From Treponema sp. (GTDB taxonomy: Bacteria; Spirochaetota; Spirochaetia; Treponematales; Rectinemataceae): a DNA stretch of 22,163 nucleotides. Position 1 is the stretch's first letter. Each line of letters opens with the position of its first letter. The notes under the pieces were generated by a model. That model made no database searches. It was not told the DNA's origin and was given only the letters and a program-made list of their open reading frames with translations. Positions 7,497 through 16,386 of this stretch are shown here, piece by piece. Both the position numbers and the translations under genes were made by a program. Location of the stretch: the NCBI GenBank assembly GCA_017849315.1, contig JAFIHQ010000049.1, forward strand, positions 1-22,163, in the 5' to 3' direction.

Positions 7497-8620
7497 TGTT
7501 GTCTATTCTCACTGTGATTGGGGCCCGACCACAATTTGTAAAGGCAGCAGTCATATCTCGACTTATCCGTAGCAGTAGCTACCAGTGGAAGGTACACGAG
7601 TATCTTGTGCATACCGGTCAGCACTATGACGACAATATGTCAGCGGTCTTTTTCCGGGAGATGGAAATACCTGAACCTGACATTAACTTGCAGATAGGTT
7701 CTGGAACACATGGAGTTATGACCGGCGCGATGCTTACAGAGCTTGAACGGGTCATGATTGAGCAAAAGCCTGATGTAGTGCTTGTTTATGGCGATACAAA
7801 TTCGACACTTGCGGGAGCTTTGGCTGCGTCAAAACTGCATATTCCTGTGATACATGTTGAGGCAGGGCTGCGCTCTTTCATGATGGCAATGCCAGAAGAA
7901 CAAAATCGTATCATCGCCGACAGACTCTCCACCGTGTTGTTTTGTCCGACCGTGGCAGCAATAAGAAATCTAGAACATGAAGGCATTCCCAACGCGCAGC
8001 CAACCTCGCCAAGCGCAGATCAAAAAGCCGTCTTTCTCTCTGGCGATGTGATGCTCGATGCGTCACTCTATTACCGTCAACAGCAAAAAGCCATGCCTCT
8101 GAGTGCAACACTTGCATCGCTTATAGAAAGGCCGTTTTATCTTGTGACCTTGCATCGTGCAGAGAACACTGATGACCCGATGCGAGTTGCAACAATTGTG
8201 AAGGCCCTCAATGAGTTTGATGCAATACCTGTAATCTTGCCGCTTCATCCTCGGACGAGAAAGATTCTTGCTCAACAAGGACTTGAGTTTGCTGCCCATA
8301 TTCATGTTATCGATCCTGTTGGCTATTTCGATATGTTAGTACTTGAGGATCGATGTCAATTTGTGGTGACTGATTCTGGTGGTGTGCAGAAAGAGGCCTA
8401 TTTCTTTGATAAACCATGTATTACACTGCGCGATTCGACAGAATGGATAGAGCTTGTACAGCATGGCTGGAATACGCTCGTTGGTGCGAATACAGAAAAA
8501 ATTCTTGCGGCACTTCAATCGATGCCTCGTTATGGAGAATCAGTTCAGCTCTATGGTGATGGACACGCAGGTGAATTCATCGTACAAACACTGCTTGATA
8601 TCTTTGCAAAAGAAGGCTGA
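7496..8620 (+). CDS. wbpI: UDP-N-acetylglucosamine 2-epimerase family, WbpI-like
   Basis: This is a 374-residue non-hydrolysing 2-epimerase with two Rossmann-like (GT-B) domains. Visible motifs are IGARPQFVKAA (8-18), VHTGQHYD (38-45), VYGDTNST (Asp100), HVEAGLRS (Glu122), MPEEQNR (132-138), LHRAEN (His220), HPRTRK (251-256), DSGGVQKE (293-300) and RDSTEW (312-317), matching WecB active-site positions. The ARPQF variant in place of the usual TRPE is common among WbpI-type enzymes. In this context the substrate is expected to be UDP-2,3-diacetamido-2,3-dideoxy-glucuronic acid, converted to the manno epimer. WecB activity on UDP-GlcNAc is the alternative. It overlaps the previous gene by one base and is separated from the next start by one base (TGATATG). 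Confidence 0.9.
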   Translation: MLSILTVIGARPQFVKAAVISRLIRSSSYQWKVHEYLVHTGQHYDDNMSAVFFREMEIPEPDINLQIGSGTHGVMTGAMLTELERVMIEQKPDVVLVYGDTNSTLAGALAASKLHIPVIHVEAGLRSFMMAMPEEQNRIIADRLSTVLFCPTVAAIRNLEHEGIPNAQPTSPSADQKAVFLSGDVMLDASLYYRQQQKAMPLSATLASLIERPFYLVTLHRAENTDDPMRVATIVKALNEFDAIPVILPLHPRTRKILAQQGLEFAAHIHVIDPVGYFDMLVLEDRCQFVVTDSGGVQKEAYFFDKPCITLRDSTEWIELVQHGWNTLVGANTEKILAALQSMPRYGESVQLYGDGHAGEFIVQTLLDIFAKEG

Positions 8621-8621
8621 T

Positions 8622-9743
8622 ATGCAAGTTCCATTTTATACGCCGGTGCGCGAATATCATGCACGCAAAGATGAATTCGACCGCGCGGTACAGAATGTCT
8701 TTGAGAGCGGAGATTTTATTCTTGGGGAGGATGTGGCTGCCTTTGAAAAAGAAGCAGCAATGTGGCTTGGAGCAAAGTATGCAGTTGGTGTAGCCTCTGG
8801 TTCTGATGCGCTCGTGATTGGAAGCGATATCCTCGGATTCCGCGATGGTGCTGAAGTGCTGACGCCCACCTATACGTTTTTTGCTTCGGCATCCTGCCTT
8901 GCGCGTCTCGGCGCAAAGCTAGTTTTTGTGGACATGGATGAAGAAACCCTCAATATGGACATGCGCCAGGCCGCTGAAAAGGTGAATTCGCGAATAAAAG
9001 GAATTATTCCGGTCCATCTTTTTCTGCAACCAACATCGCTCCAAGAGGTTATGGATCTTGCACGCGCCAATAATCTTAAAGTGCTCGAAGATGCCGCAGA
9101 GGGCTGGGGCATGGAATCGTTTGTCGACAGCATGTGGAAGAAGGCGGGAACGGTAGGAAATATTGGCATTTACTCATTCTTTCCCACAAAGACTTTGGGC
9201 GCCTATGGCGATGCGGGTCTCATGGTAACAAACGATGAAGAGCTTTATCGCAAGATAAAGATGTATCGCGTGCACGGCACAGCAGCCAAGTATCATCATG
9301 AGTACATTGGCTATAATTCGAGACTCGATACGCTGCAAGCGGCAATCTTACGAGTAAAGCTCACCTCCACGGAGAAGGCTATTGCAGCTCGAGCGCGGCA
9401 TGCACAGCACTATACCGAGCGGCTGAGGTCGATTCCGGGCGTGCGAGTCCAAAATGTACGCTGTGATGCTCACCCAGTCTATTATGTCTATAACATCCTT
9501 GTTCCACAGCGCGACGCACTTGCCGCGTATCTCAAAGAACAAGGCATAGGCACCACCATCTACTATCCCAAGCCACTTCATTTGCAGCCTTGTTTTGCCT
9601 ATCTTGGGTACAAAGAAGGCGACTTTCCTGTTGCGGAGCGCATCTGCAAAGAAATTTTGGCGCTCCCAATGTACCCAGAGCTCACCGATGATGAAGTGGA
9701 CTATGTGTGCGATGCCATCGCTTCGTTTTATGGGGTTCAATAA
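8622..9743 (+). CDS. wbpE: WbpE-type PLP-dependent 3-aminotransferase (DegT/DnrJ/EryC1/StrS)
   Basis: This is a 373-residue fold-type I sugar aminotransferase. The PLP lysine is Lys190 in SFFPTKTLGAYGDAG, the cofactor Asp is in EDAAEGWG (156-163), and GSDALVIG (60-67) provides the phosphate-binding region. The GYNSRLDTLQAAIL motif and the C-terminal YYPKPLHLQP and FPVAERICKEILALPMYPEL segments are family-standard. In the pathway it transfers an amino group, usually from glutamate, to the 3-keto sugar made by WbpB. The start is ATG 8622 with AGAAGG five bases upstream; an open frame reaching back to 8454 lies inside wbpI and is discarded. It ends in TAATG, sharing one base with wbpD. Confidence 0.92.
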   Translation: MQVPFYTPVREYHARKDEFDRAVQNVFESGDFILGEDVAAFEKEAAMWLGAKYAVGVASGSDALVIGSDILGFRDGAEVLTPTYTFFASASCLARLGAKLVFVDMDEETLNMDMRQAAEKVNSRIKGIIPVHLFLQPTSLQEVMDLARANNLKVLEDAAEGWGMESFVDSMWKKAGTVGNIGIYSFFPTKTLGAYGDAGLMVTNDEELYRKIKMYRVHGTAAKYHHEYIGYNSRLDTLQAAILRVKLTSTEKAIAARARHAQHYTERLRSIPGVRVQNVRCDAHPVYYVYNILVPQRDALAAYLKEQGIGTTIYYPKPLHLQPCFAYLGYKEGDFPVAERICKEILALPMYPELTDDEVDYVCDAIASFYGVQ

Positions 9744-10336
9744 TGAGCGATCTTATTACGATGCCTTCAGCCGATGGCAGTACCTTTGTGCGGCATGAGT
9801 CCGCCTATGTAGACCAAGGTGCACAGGTTGGCTCAGGAACCCGTATTTGGCATTTTTCGCATATCATGGCGGGGGCGAAAATAGGCAAGAATTGCTCGCT
9901 CGGTCAAAATGTCAATGTCGGCGGCAAAGCTGTGCTTGGCAACGGGGTAAAGGTACAGAATAATGTCTCGATTTACGATGACGTGGATATTGAAGATGAT
10001 GTTTTCTGCGGGCCATCTATGGTTTTTACCAATGTCATCAATCCTCGTGCTTTTGTCGAGCGAAAACACGAGTATAAAAAGACAATTGTGCAGTGTGGCG
10101 CTTCCATAGGCGCCAATGCGACTATCGTCTGTGGTATTACTTTAGGCGCGTATTGCTTTGTGGGTGCAGGGAGCGTAGTCACCAAGGATGTGCCAGCCTA
10201 TGCGCTCGTATATGGTAATCCTGCACGTCAGCATGGTTGGGTCTGCTACTGTGGCGCAAAGCTCACTGAAGGACTTGTTTGCCCAGAATGTGGCAAAAGA
10301 TATCGAAAAATAGAGAAAGGAATTGAGGAAGCATAA
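9743..10336 (+). CDS. wbpD: WbpD-type UDP-sugar 3-N-acetyltransferase
   Basis: This is a 197-residue acyltransferase of the left-handed beta-helix (hexapeptide repeat) class. Hexapeptides run through residues about 22-150 (for example AKIGKN, AVLGNG, ASIGAN, VGAGSVVTKDVPAYALVYGNPAR), with the loop segment INPRAFVERKHEYKKT. WbpD acetylates the 3-amino group using acetyl-CoA. The C-terminus carries CYCGAKL (Cys168, Cys170) and CPECGKRY (Cys180, Cys183), a four-cysteine zinc-ribbon-like tail seen in some relatives. Start and stop are each fused by a one-base overlap to wbpE and wbpA, so translation is probably coupled. Confidence 0.92.
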   Translation: MSDLITMPSADGSTFVRHESAYVDQGAQVGSGTRIWHFSHIMAGAKIGKNCSLGQNVNVGGKAVLGNGVKVQNNVSIYDDVDIEDDVFCGPSMVFTNVINPRAFVERKHEYKKTIVQCGASIGANATIVCGITLGAYCFVGAGSVVTKDVPAYALVYGNPARQHGWVCYCGAKLTEGLVCPECGKRYRKIEKGIEEA

Positions 10337-11652
10337 TGAGCAGTAAAGAATTATTGAGCAAAATTGAAAAGAACGAAGAGACTGTAGGCGTTATTGGCCT
10401 TGGTTATGTTGGCCTTCCGCTCGCGGTGAGCTTTGCTAAGAAAGGTATAAAGGTTCTTGGCATTGAGAAGAGTGAAAAGAAAGTCTTAGAAGTCAATGCG
10501 GGCCAGAACTATATTCAGGATGTCGAGGATGCAGTGCTCAAGGCGTGTGTGCAAGAAGGAAAACTGTCAGCAACCGGTGACGCCTCTCGCATTGGTGAGT
10601 GTGATGTACTCATCATCTGCGTGCCGACGCCGCTCGACCATTTTAAGAAGCCCGATATGAGTTTTATCGAATCAGCATGTGTCGATATCGGTAGGAATAT
10701 GAAAAGAGGTGTCTTCATTAGCCTCGAAAGCACGACCTATCCTACGACGACAGAAGATGTGGTAAAGCCGATTGTTGAGCGCGAGTCGGGCTTCAAAGAA
10801 GGCGAGGATTTCTGGCTGTGCTTTAGCCCTGAGCGTGTCGATCCAGGCAATAAGGACTACAAAACAGAGAATACGCCGAAGGTTGTGGGAGGCCTTGGAG
10901 AAGAAGCACAAAAGATTGCGGTCGCGCTCTACGGCAAAGCGATTCAAAAGCTCTATCCTGTGAGCTCGCCGCGTGTCGCTGAAATGGTGAAAATCCTTGA
11001 GAACACCTATCGGCTCGTCAATATAAGCCTCATCAATGAGCTCGCCTTGCTTGCCGGCAAGATGGACATAAATATCTGGGAAGTCATTGACGCAGCCAAG
11101 TCCAAGCCCTACGGTTTCCAGGCCTTTTACCCTGGCCCTGGGATTGGTGGCCACTGCATTCCGCTCGATCCATTCTACCTTGAATATGTCGCAAAAGGAA
11201 TCAACTTTGACCTCACCATGATCGACGCGGCAGGGAGAATCAATAATCTGCAGCCGTATCGCATAATGAACAAAATCTCCTATGCGCTCAACCGTCAGGG
11301 TAAACCTATGAATGGTTCTACCATCTTGTTTTTGGGCGTTGCCTATAAAGCGGATATTGATGATGCGCGGGAGAGCCCTGCCTTGCTTGTCATGGAAGAA
11401 TGTGCAAAAAAACGAGCTAATGTGCTTTACTACGATCCCTATATCCCGGAAGTGATCGACGAGCATGGCAAAAAGTGGACAGGAGTAGTGCTGACCGATG
11501 AGCTTATTGAGAATGCTAATTGCGTGGTGTTTACGACAGCGCATTCATGCTTCGATGTCGAGCATATTGTTGAGAAGGCGAAGCTTGTGGTGGATCTTAA
11601 GAATATGGTGAAGAGTGTAAATATTGAAGACGAGAAAGTGTTTAAGTTATGA
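10336..11652 (+). CDS. wbpA: WbpA-type UDP-N-acetylglucosamine 6-dehydrogenase
   Basis: This is a 438-residue nucleotide-sugar dehydrogenase of the UDP-Glc/GDP-Man family. The NAD site is GLGYVGLPLA (21-30), the central VPTPLD (97-101) and SPERVDPG (164-171) blocks follow, and the catalytic cysteine is Cys274 in PGPGIGGHCIPLDP. The C-terminal domain includes LGVAYKADIDDARESPA. It performs two NAD-dependent oxidations at C6 of UDP-GlcNAc to the uronic acid, the first step of the pathway encoded by the five genes here. UDP-ManNAc dehydrogenase (WecC type) is the main alternative, but the WbpB/E/D neighbours favour GlcNAc. The stop overlaps the next small ORF as ATGA. Confidence 0.92.
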   Translation: MSSKELLSKIEKNEETVGVIGLGYVGLPLAVSFAKKGIKVLGIEKSEKKVLEVNAGQNYIQDVEDAVLKACVQEGKLSATGDASRIGECDVLIICVPTPLDHFKKPDMSFIESACVDIGRNMKRGVFISLESTTYPTTTEDVVKPIVERESGFKEGEDFWLCFSPERVDPGNKDYKTENTPKVVGGLGEEAQKIAVALYGKAIQKLYPVSSPRVAEMVKILENTYRLVNISLINELALLAGKMDINIWEVIDAAKSKPYGFQAFYPGPGIGGHCIPLDPFYLEYVAKGINFDLTMIDAAGRINNLQPYRIMNKISYALNRQGKPMNGSTILFLGVAYKADIDDARESPALLVMEECAKKRANVLYYDPYIPEVIDEHGKKWTGVVLTDELIENANCVVFTTAHSCFDVEHIVEKAKLVVDLKNMVKSVNIEDEKVFKL

Positions 11653-11789
11653 GAGTACTGGGACTATGCTTTACCGCCACAGCGCCATTAACGGACTTAT
11701 GTGGCCAAAGGTATGGGGCTTTTCTGCAGAGTAACGATAATGTCGAATATTTACGTAGTAACTCCAGAGGAGATTCAAATCAACAATGA
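11649..11789 (+). CDS. 46-codon bridging ORF, possible glycosyltransferase N-terminal remnant
   Basis: An ATG overlaps the wbpA stop (ATGA) and the frame stays open for 46 residues, starting MRVLGLCFTATAPLTDLCGQ, and stops in another ATGA shared with the next glycosyltransferase start. The double four-base overlap is the hallmark of translational coupling. The hydrophobic first strand resembles the opening of a GT-B glycosyltransferase, but the remainder matches nothing I recognise. It sits exactly where base composition changes, so it may be the stub of a gene replaced by recombination, or a spacer that couples wbpA to the imported genes. No function is proposed. Confidence 0.4.
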   Translation: MRVLGLCFTATAPLTDLCGQRYGAFLQSNDNVEYLRSNSRGDSNQQ

Positions 11790-12859
11790 AGATAGCATAC
11801 TATTGTACATGGAATTTTGATCTAAACGACGGAGTTACCAGCAAAATATCTTATCAAGTGAACTACTGGAAGGGAAAAGGCAACAATGTAAGAATATTCA
11901 ATAAATACAGCAGGAAGTGCGGGATACGGAAGCTCATTAGGACTTTTTACGACCATCAGCTACTGAAGGATCTTGGTCAGTATGACCCTGATGTGGTCTA
12001 TATAAGGTTCGAGGTGCTTAGTATCACACAACTATTTATTCTAAATAGATATAAGTGCGTTATAGAGAGCAATACAGATGATGTCGAGGAATTGCGAATT
12101 AATCGTTCTCTGTATGCTAGGCTAAAATTTCTGTACAATCTCTATTCAAGAAAAATAGTTTATAGGAGGACATCAGGAATAGTTTTTGTAACGCATGAGT
12201 TACAGAAGAAGAAATATATGAATCCCTATAATAAACCAAGTATCGTCTGTCCAAACCCAATCATCATTCGATATGATAGTACGCTGTCAGAGATAGTATG
12301 TAAAAACAACAGCCATAATTTGGTTTTTATTGGAACGCCAAATCAGGCGTGGCATGGGCTAGATCGTATTGAGAGGATTGCGGCCCTAACGCCTCAAATT
12401 ACTTACCATATTGTCGGTACTGCTAATCGCTCCGATGATACATATAATGGTCTGAGCAACGTAAAGTACCATGGCTACCTGAAGCGCAGTGAGTATATGG
12501 AGTTGTGTCAGAGATGCGATGCCGCAATAGGGACTATGGGTTTGTATAGAAAGAATCTCAAAGAAGCATGCCCCTTAAAGACTCGTGAGTATATCGCCAT
12601 GGGGCTTCCTATCATTATTGGATATAATGATACAATGTTTAGCGAAATAGAGATTTTGCCATGGTGGGTTCTCGTCCTGCCAAATGACAAGAGCGCGGAC
12701 AAAAACGTAGCAGAGTGTATAGAGTTATTTCTTGATAAGGTTGCTCATAGGCGGATACCTCAAAGAGATATTGAGACATTTGCCAGCCTGACTAACTGCG
12801 AAGAAAAGAGATTTCGGTTTCTTTCTTCATTGGCCAAGGAAACCGAGATTAATGGGTGA
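11786..12859 (+). CDS. Glycosyltransferase, GT4-like (GT-B fold)
   Basis: This is a 357-residue putative retaining glycosyltransferase. The N-terminal domain begins MKIAYYCTWNFDLNDG. The C-terminal domain has VFIGTPNQAWHGLDRIERI (180-198), HIVGTA (208-213), VKYHGYL and the nucleotide-sugar motif Glu260-ACPLKTR-Glu268 (E-x7-E) followed by YIAMGLPIIIG. There is no signal peptide, so it acts at the cytoplasmic face on the lipid-linked repeat unit. Sugar specificity cannot be read from sequence. The ATG overlaps the small ORF's stop. GGAG is 13 bases upstream, a long spacing that makes coupling the likelier way of initiation. It overlaps the next gene by eight bases. It is the first gene fully inside the AT-rich segment. 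Confidence 0.8.
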   Translation: MKIAYYCTWNFDLNDGVTSKISYQVNYWKGKGNNVRIFNKYSRKCGIRKLIRTFYDHQLLKDLGQYDPDVVYIRFEVLSITQLFILNRYKCVIESNTDDVEELRINRSLYARLKFLYNLYSRKIVYRRTSGIVFVTHELQKKKYMNPYNKPSIVCPNPIIIRYDSTLSEIVCKNNSHNLVFIGTPNQAWHGLDRIERIAALTPQITYHIVGTANRSDDTYNGLSNVKYHGYLKRSEYMELCQRCDAAIGTMGLYRKNLKEACPLKTREYIAMGLPIIIGYNDTMFSEIEILPWWVLVLPNDKSADKNVAECIELFLDKVAHRRIPQRDIETFASLTNCEEKRFRFLSSLAKETEING

Positions 12860-14087
12860 AATGATTGCTTTCCTTTTCTTGATATTGCCTAAGATAAGGA
12901 TAGGCGATAGCGGCATCATGATCGGAGAGATCGCAATTACCGTTTATCTTACGTTGTATTTTTTAAGAAGGCATTTAGCTCTAAGTTTATCACGCAGCGC
13001 AAAGATACTGGCCTTTTTCATTTTCTATCTTGTATTCCTTAGCTCAATCATAAATATGGTTCGTTATGCCACGTTACCATATTATTCAATTATTTACTAC
13101 TTTAGGACATTATCATATTTGGGATTCTATATAATTGGGTATAGGCTCGATGCTTGTAGGCTTAAAGAAGTCATTGTTTATCCACTTCTTATCAATTTCG
13201 CATTTATGCTGATGACAATGATTATTTACTTTTTTATACGGCATCCCAGTGCACAAGATTATTTGTGGGGCTATGATTTTGGATTGAGAATGCAGCCAAT
13301 TTTTGGCGCTGCGTTCGACTTATCAAATAAGCCATTCTACCTACAATACATAGGAGGAGGGTCGGGCAACCTGCTTTGTGCTTGGGCTCTTTTTGTTTTC
13401 ATATTTTTGCAGGAGTCAAACCAAAACAATCTTGCTTACACTCTTATTATTGCGATCACAGTTTTTCTTTCATTCTCTAGAGTCGGATTTTTGACGTTTC
13501 TCCTTGCATATCTATACTACACCTTAAGATTGCTAAAATTCAAGAGTAAATTGTGGATGGTAGTGCTTATGCTTTTTGCGTTGGTATCTTACAATATTAT
13601 TCTTGGCAGTACGACCACAGTCCTAACTAGGCTAACTAATACAATAGGAGATAATGGACTTGATGCTTCTGCCATTGGTCGCATAAGGAATTATGATGCT
13701 ATAGGTTATGCACTTAGCCAGGATATATCTGGGCTGTTTGTTGGGTTTGGATTTGAACCGCGCTTCCTCATGAAAAAGACTAATTCGGGTTTTGCTGAGT
13801 CATTTTGGCTTCAGATTCTAGTTTCCTCAGGTACCGTAGGTTTGATATTCTATGGGCTCTTTGGTTTGTCAATTTTCAAAAAAAGGAAGAAGCCACTTTA
13901 TGTGATACTATGGAAGTATTTCCTATTTCAAAATATTATGTCTTGGACAGTCGGTGGTGGAGATTTTCTGAGCTCCAATAATCTATTCATGATGTTTCTC
14001 TTACTTGGAGCTGCAAGGAAAACGGAGTATTCTTCTAAACCTAGATATTTGCAGGGGAGTATTGATGAAGAGCGTGTTAGTAATTGA
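12852..14087 (+). CDS. wzy: O-antigen polymerase-like membrane protein (Wzy type)
   Basis: This is a 411-residue integral membrane protein with roughly 10-12 hydrophobic segments. The N-terminal third is packed with aromatic-rich helices, and a long soluble loop lies at about residues 255-310 (after FALVSYNIILGS, including a GRIRNYDAIGYALSQD stretch), as in Wzy/WaaL-type proteins. FLSFSRVGFLTFLLAYLYY resembles the conserved SR-containing region of the O-antigen ligase/polymerase family. Its place among glycosyltransferases and next to a flippase supports polymerase over ligase. Starts at 12852 and 12861 are both possible; neither has a strong Shine-Dalgarno, consistent with coupling to the upstream gene. 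Wzy proteins are very divergent, so the call rests on topology and context. Confidence 0.75.
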   Translation: MGEMIAFLFLILPKIRIGDSGIMIGEIAITVYLTLYFLRRHLALSLSRSAKILAFFIFYLVFLSSIINMVRYATLPYYSIIYYFRTLSYLGFYIIGYRLDACRLKEVIVYPLLINFAFMLMTMIIYFFIRHPSAQDYLWGYDFGLRMQPIFGAAFDLSNKPFYLQYIGGGSGNLLCAWALFVFIFLQESNQNNLAYTLIIAITVFLSFSRVGFLTFLLAYLYYTLRLLKFKSKLWMVVLMLFALVSYNIILGSTTTVLTRLTNTIGDNGLDASAIGRIRNYDAIGYALSQDISGLFVGFGFEPRFLMKKTNSGFAESFWLQILVSSGTVGLIFYGLFGLSIFKKRKKPLYVILWKYFLFQNIMSWTVGGGDFLSSNNLFMMFLLLGAARKTEYSSKPRYLQGSIDEERVSN

Positions 14088-15204
14088 AGATTCATCTAAA
14101 GCAAGGTTTGGTGGTGGTCAAAGAGTCACACTTAATACTCTTTGCGCTTTGAAGGACGATTATAGGGTTATGTTACTCGATACAAGGGGCAAGAGTGAGT
14201 TTGTGAGGAGAGCAAAAGACTATGTTGATGATTTTATTAAGATATATGCGTTCGGTTCAATCAAGCAAGCTGAGCAGTCCTCTTTTTCATTTTCAATAAC
14301 CGAAGTTTGCATTACTCCGATTCTTGTCATCCTGAACATAATAATAGCATCGTGGTTTATCTTTTCGAGAAAATTATCAAGAAGGAATTTAGTAATTTAT
14401 GCAACTACAAAAAAGGGGCTAATAGTCGCGTATATTGTGAAAAAGCTATTGGGCACTAAGTACATTTATCATGCACATTCAATTGATTCAAAGCAAAGTC
14501 TGTATTACAAAATTATCAGTAGGCCTCTAAAGGGTGCAAGTACAATTATATGTGTATCAGACGCTGTGATGAAAAACATAGATCTCAAGTCATGCGTAAG
14601 ATTATACAATTGCACTAGCATTGGAGCTGTAAATTATTCTGAGCAGTACGTGCGTAGGAAGCTTGAGAACCCCGTAATAGCGTCAGTCTCTTCATTGCTA
14701 AAATGGAAAGGTATTGAATACTTTATTGCATCCCATCAATTTATTCGGAAAGGGATAAAATATAACATTTGGGGCGAGGGTGCGTATAGGGATGAATTGA
14801 AGCGATCGCTAAGTGAAGCTGTGGCCCTGAGTGAAGATGTAATGCTATGTGGTTTTAACTCAAACATTGAGGATGAGCTAAAGGGTAACATAACTATACT
14901 GGTGTGCGCTTCTGTTGCTGAGGAAGCATGCCCAATGAATATTATTGAGGCTTTATCGTGCGGTGTGCCAGTAATTACTACTGATATTGGAGGTCAAAGA
15001 GAACTCGTTGTTAATGGTCTCACGGGGTTTCATGTGCCAGTTAAGGATCCGAAATCAATAGCCGACAAGATTGATTATCTGTTGGCTAATCCTTATGAAT
15101 ATGCAAGAATGGTAAGAGGCTGTCTTAACTATTCATCAAGGTTTTCAATGGAAACATATAGGGATGAGATTAGGTATATCTTTCAAAACGCATTTCAAGT
15201 GTAG
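14065..15204 (+). CDS. Glycosyltransferase family 4
   Basis: This is a 379-residue GT-B enzyme. The N-terminal domain opens with KSVLVIEDSSKARFGGGQR, whose glycine loop is characteristic of acceptor-side GT4 domains. The C-terminal domain shows SVSSLLKWKGIEYF (Lys213, Lys215), IWGEGAYRDEL and the E-x7-E motif Glu287-ACPMNII-Glu295 followed by ALSCGVPVITTDIGG. A hydrophobic stretch at about residues 81-100 (VCITPILVILNIIIASWFIF) may let it lie against the membrane, as in some polysaccharide glycosyltransferases. The start is ATG 14065, preceded by AGGGGAG five bases upstream and overlapping wzy by 23 bases; the frame open from 14005 lies inside wzy. Donor and acceptor are unknown. Confidence 0.87.
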   Translation: MKSVLVIEDSSKARFGGGQRVTLNTLCALKDDYRVMLLDTRGKSEFVRRAKDYVDDFIKIYAFGSIKQAEQSSFSFSITEVCITPILVILNIIIASWFIFSRKLSRRNLVIYATTKKGLIVAYIVKKLLGTKYIYHAHSIDSKQSLYYKIISRPLKGASTIICVSDAVMKNIDLKSCVRLYNCTSIGAVNYSEQYVRRKLENPVIASVSSLLKWKGIEYFIASHQFIRKGIKYNIWGEGAYRDELKRSLSEAVALSEDVMLCGFNSNIEDELKGNITILVCASVAEEACPMNIIEALSCGVPVITTDIGGQRELVVNGLTGFHVPVKDPKSIADKIDYLLANPYEYARMVRGCLNYSSRFSMETYRDEIRYIFQNAFQV

Positions 15205-15249
15205 GATATGACGTTTAAAGGCGTAATTCTTGTGAAGAAAGGTGCTAAC

Positions 15250-16386
15250 ATGTTGCGAGTCCTACAAATTGTACCTTACTATCCCCCACATTTTGGGGGT
15301 ATAGAGCAAGTAGCTTATGATATTTCTGAGTGTTTGAAGGAGCATTCAGTAGAGCAAACAGTTCTTTGTTATTCTAAAGGAAGGTCTTTGCGCAAAGAAG
15401 TATTTGAAGGGGTAAGCGTGTTCAGAGTTGGAGTTGTTGCCAAGGTATGGTCACAGGCCATTCCAATGCATTATAAAAAAGTATTGGAAGACGTTCTCTC
15501 TGAACGAGATCCTGACATAATTCATATTCATTTGCCGAATCCTATTGCGACATGCTATTTGCTTTTGAGCATGAGAAAAGATAAGAAGAAAAGAAAAATT
15601 GTTGTACATTGGCACTCAGACATAATTAGGCAAGCATGGCTGATGCCTTTTTACAGCCCTTTTCAGAAAAGGATGCTTTCGATATGTGCTGGAATTATTG
15701 CTACTAGTGAGAATTATGCGAATTATTCGAAATACCTAAAGCCATTCAGGAGCAAAATCACTATCATCCCAAATGTTGTAGATGGAGAAAAATACCAGAG
15801 TTTGGGACTCGATTATAATCAAGACTATTATGAAAGAAAGGATTTTGTGTTCTTTGTTGGTGTCCATAGAAAATACAAGGGCCTTGAGTATCTTATTGAG
15901 GCTGCGCGCAGGTTGCCGAGCCGACAGTTCATAATTGCTGGGAATGGACCTGAAACAAATAAGCTAAAGAAGCAGGCTAGGTATTTACATAATGTAAGAT
16001 TTGTGGGCTCGGTTTCAGAGCAAGATAAATGTAAGTACTTAAGATGCGCAAGAGTTTTTGCCTTTCCATCGATTACAAAGAATGAGGCTTTTGGTTTGGC
16101 CTTGGCTGAAGCGCTATATTTTGGGCTGCCTGCGGTATGCTTCGACATTGTTGGCTCAGGTGTCGGTTGGGTCAATCAAAATGGTAAAACGGGGTTTGTA
16201 GTTCCAAATAGGGATGTTGGGGCTTTCGTAGCGAGCATTGAAAGGTTATTTTCTGACGACGATTTGTTTACGCGGTTTAGCCAGAACGCTCATGATTGGG
16301 TTGCTGAAAGTATGAATCGAAATGTCCTTTGGTCAGGGGTTGTGAAGGTGTATGGCATTCAGAGTATACAGGGCGAAGAATATTGA
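15250..16386 (+). CDS. Glycosyltransferase family 4
   Basis: This is a 378-residue GT4 enzyme. MLRVLQIVPYYPPHFGGIEQ places the GGIE acceptor loop at 16-19. HWHSDIIRQ (120-128) and the IIATSENYANYS and KITIIPNVVDGEKY segments are shared with O-antigen mannosyl- or rhamnosyltransferase-like proteins. The C-terminal domain has FVGVHRKYKGLEYLIEA, IIAGNGPE and E-x7-E as Glu279-AFGLALA-Glu287. The ATG at 15250 has AAAGG seven bases upstream and is preferred to the ATG at 15208, which leaves only a few bases after the previous stop and would add 14 residues before the usual family start. It is the last gene of the AT-rich segment. Sugar specificity is unknown. Confidence 0.88.
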   Translation: MLRVLQIVPYYPPHFGGIEQVAYDISECLKEHSVEQTVLCYSKGRSLRKEVFEGVSVFRVGVVAKVWSQAIPMHYKKVLEDVLSERDPDIIHIHLPNPIATCYLLLSMRKDKKKRKIVVHWHSDIIRQAWLMPFYSPFQKRMLSICAGIIATSENYANYSKYLKPFRSKITIIPNVVDGEKYQSLGLDYNQDYYERKDFVFFVGVHRKYKGLEYLIEAARRLPSRQFIIAGNGPETNKLKKQARYLHNVRFVGSVSEQDKCKYLRCARVFAFPSITKNEAFGLALAEALYFGLPAVCFDIVGSGVGWVNQNGKTGFVVPNRDVGAFVASIERLFSDDDLFTRFSQNAHDWVAESMNRNVLWSGVVKVYGIQSIQGEEY

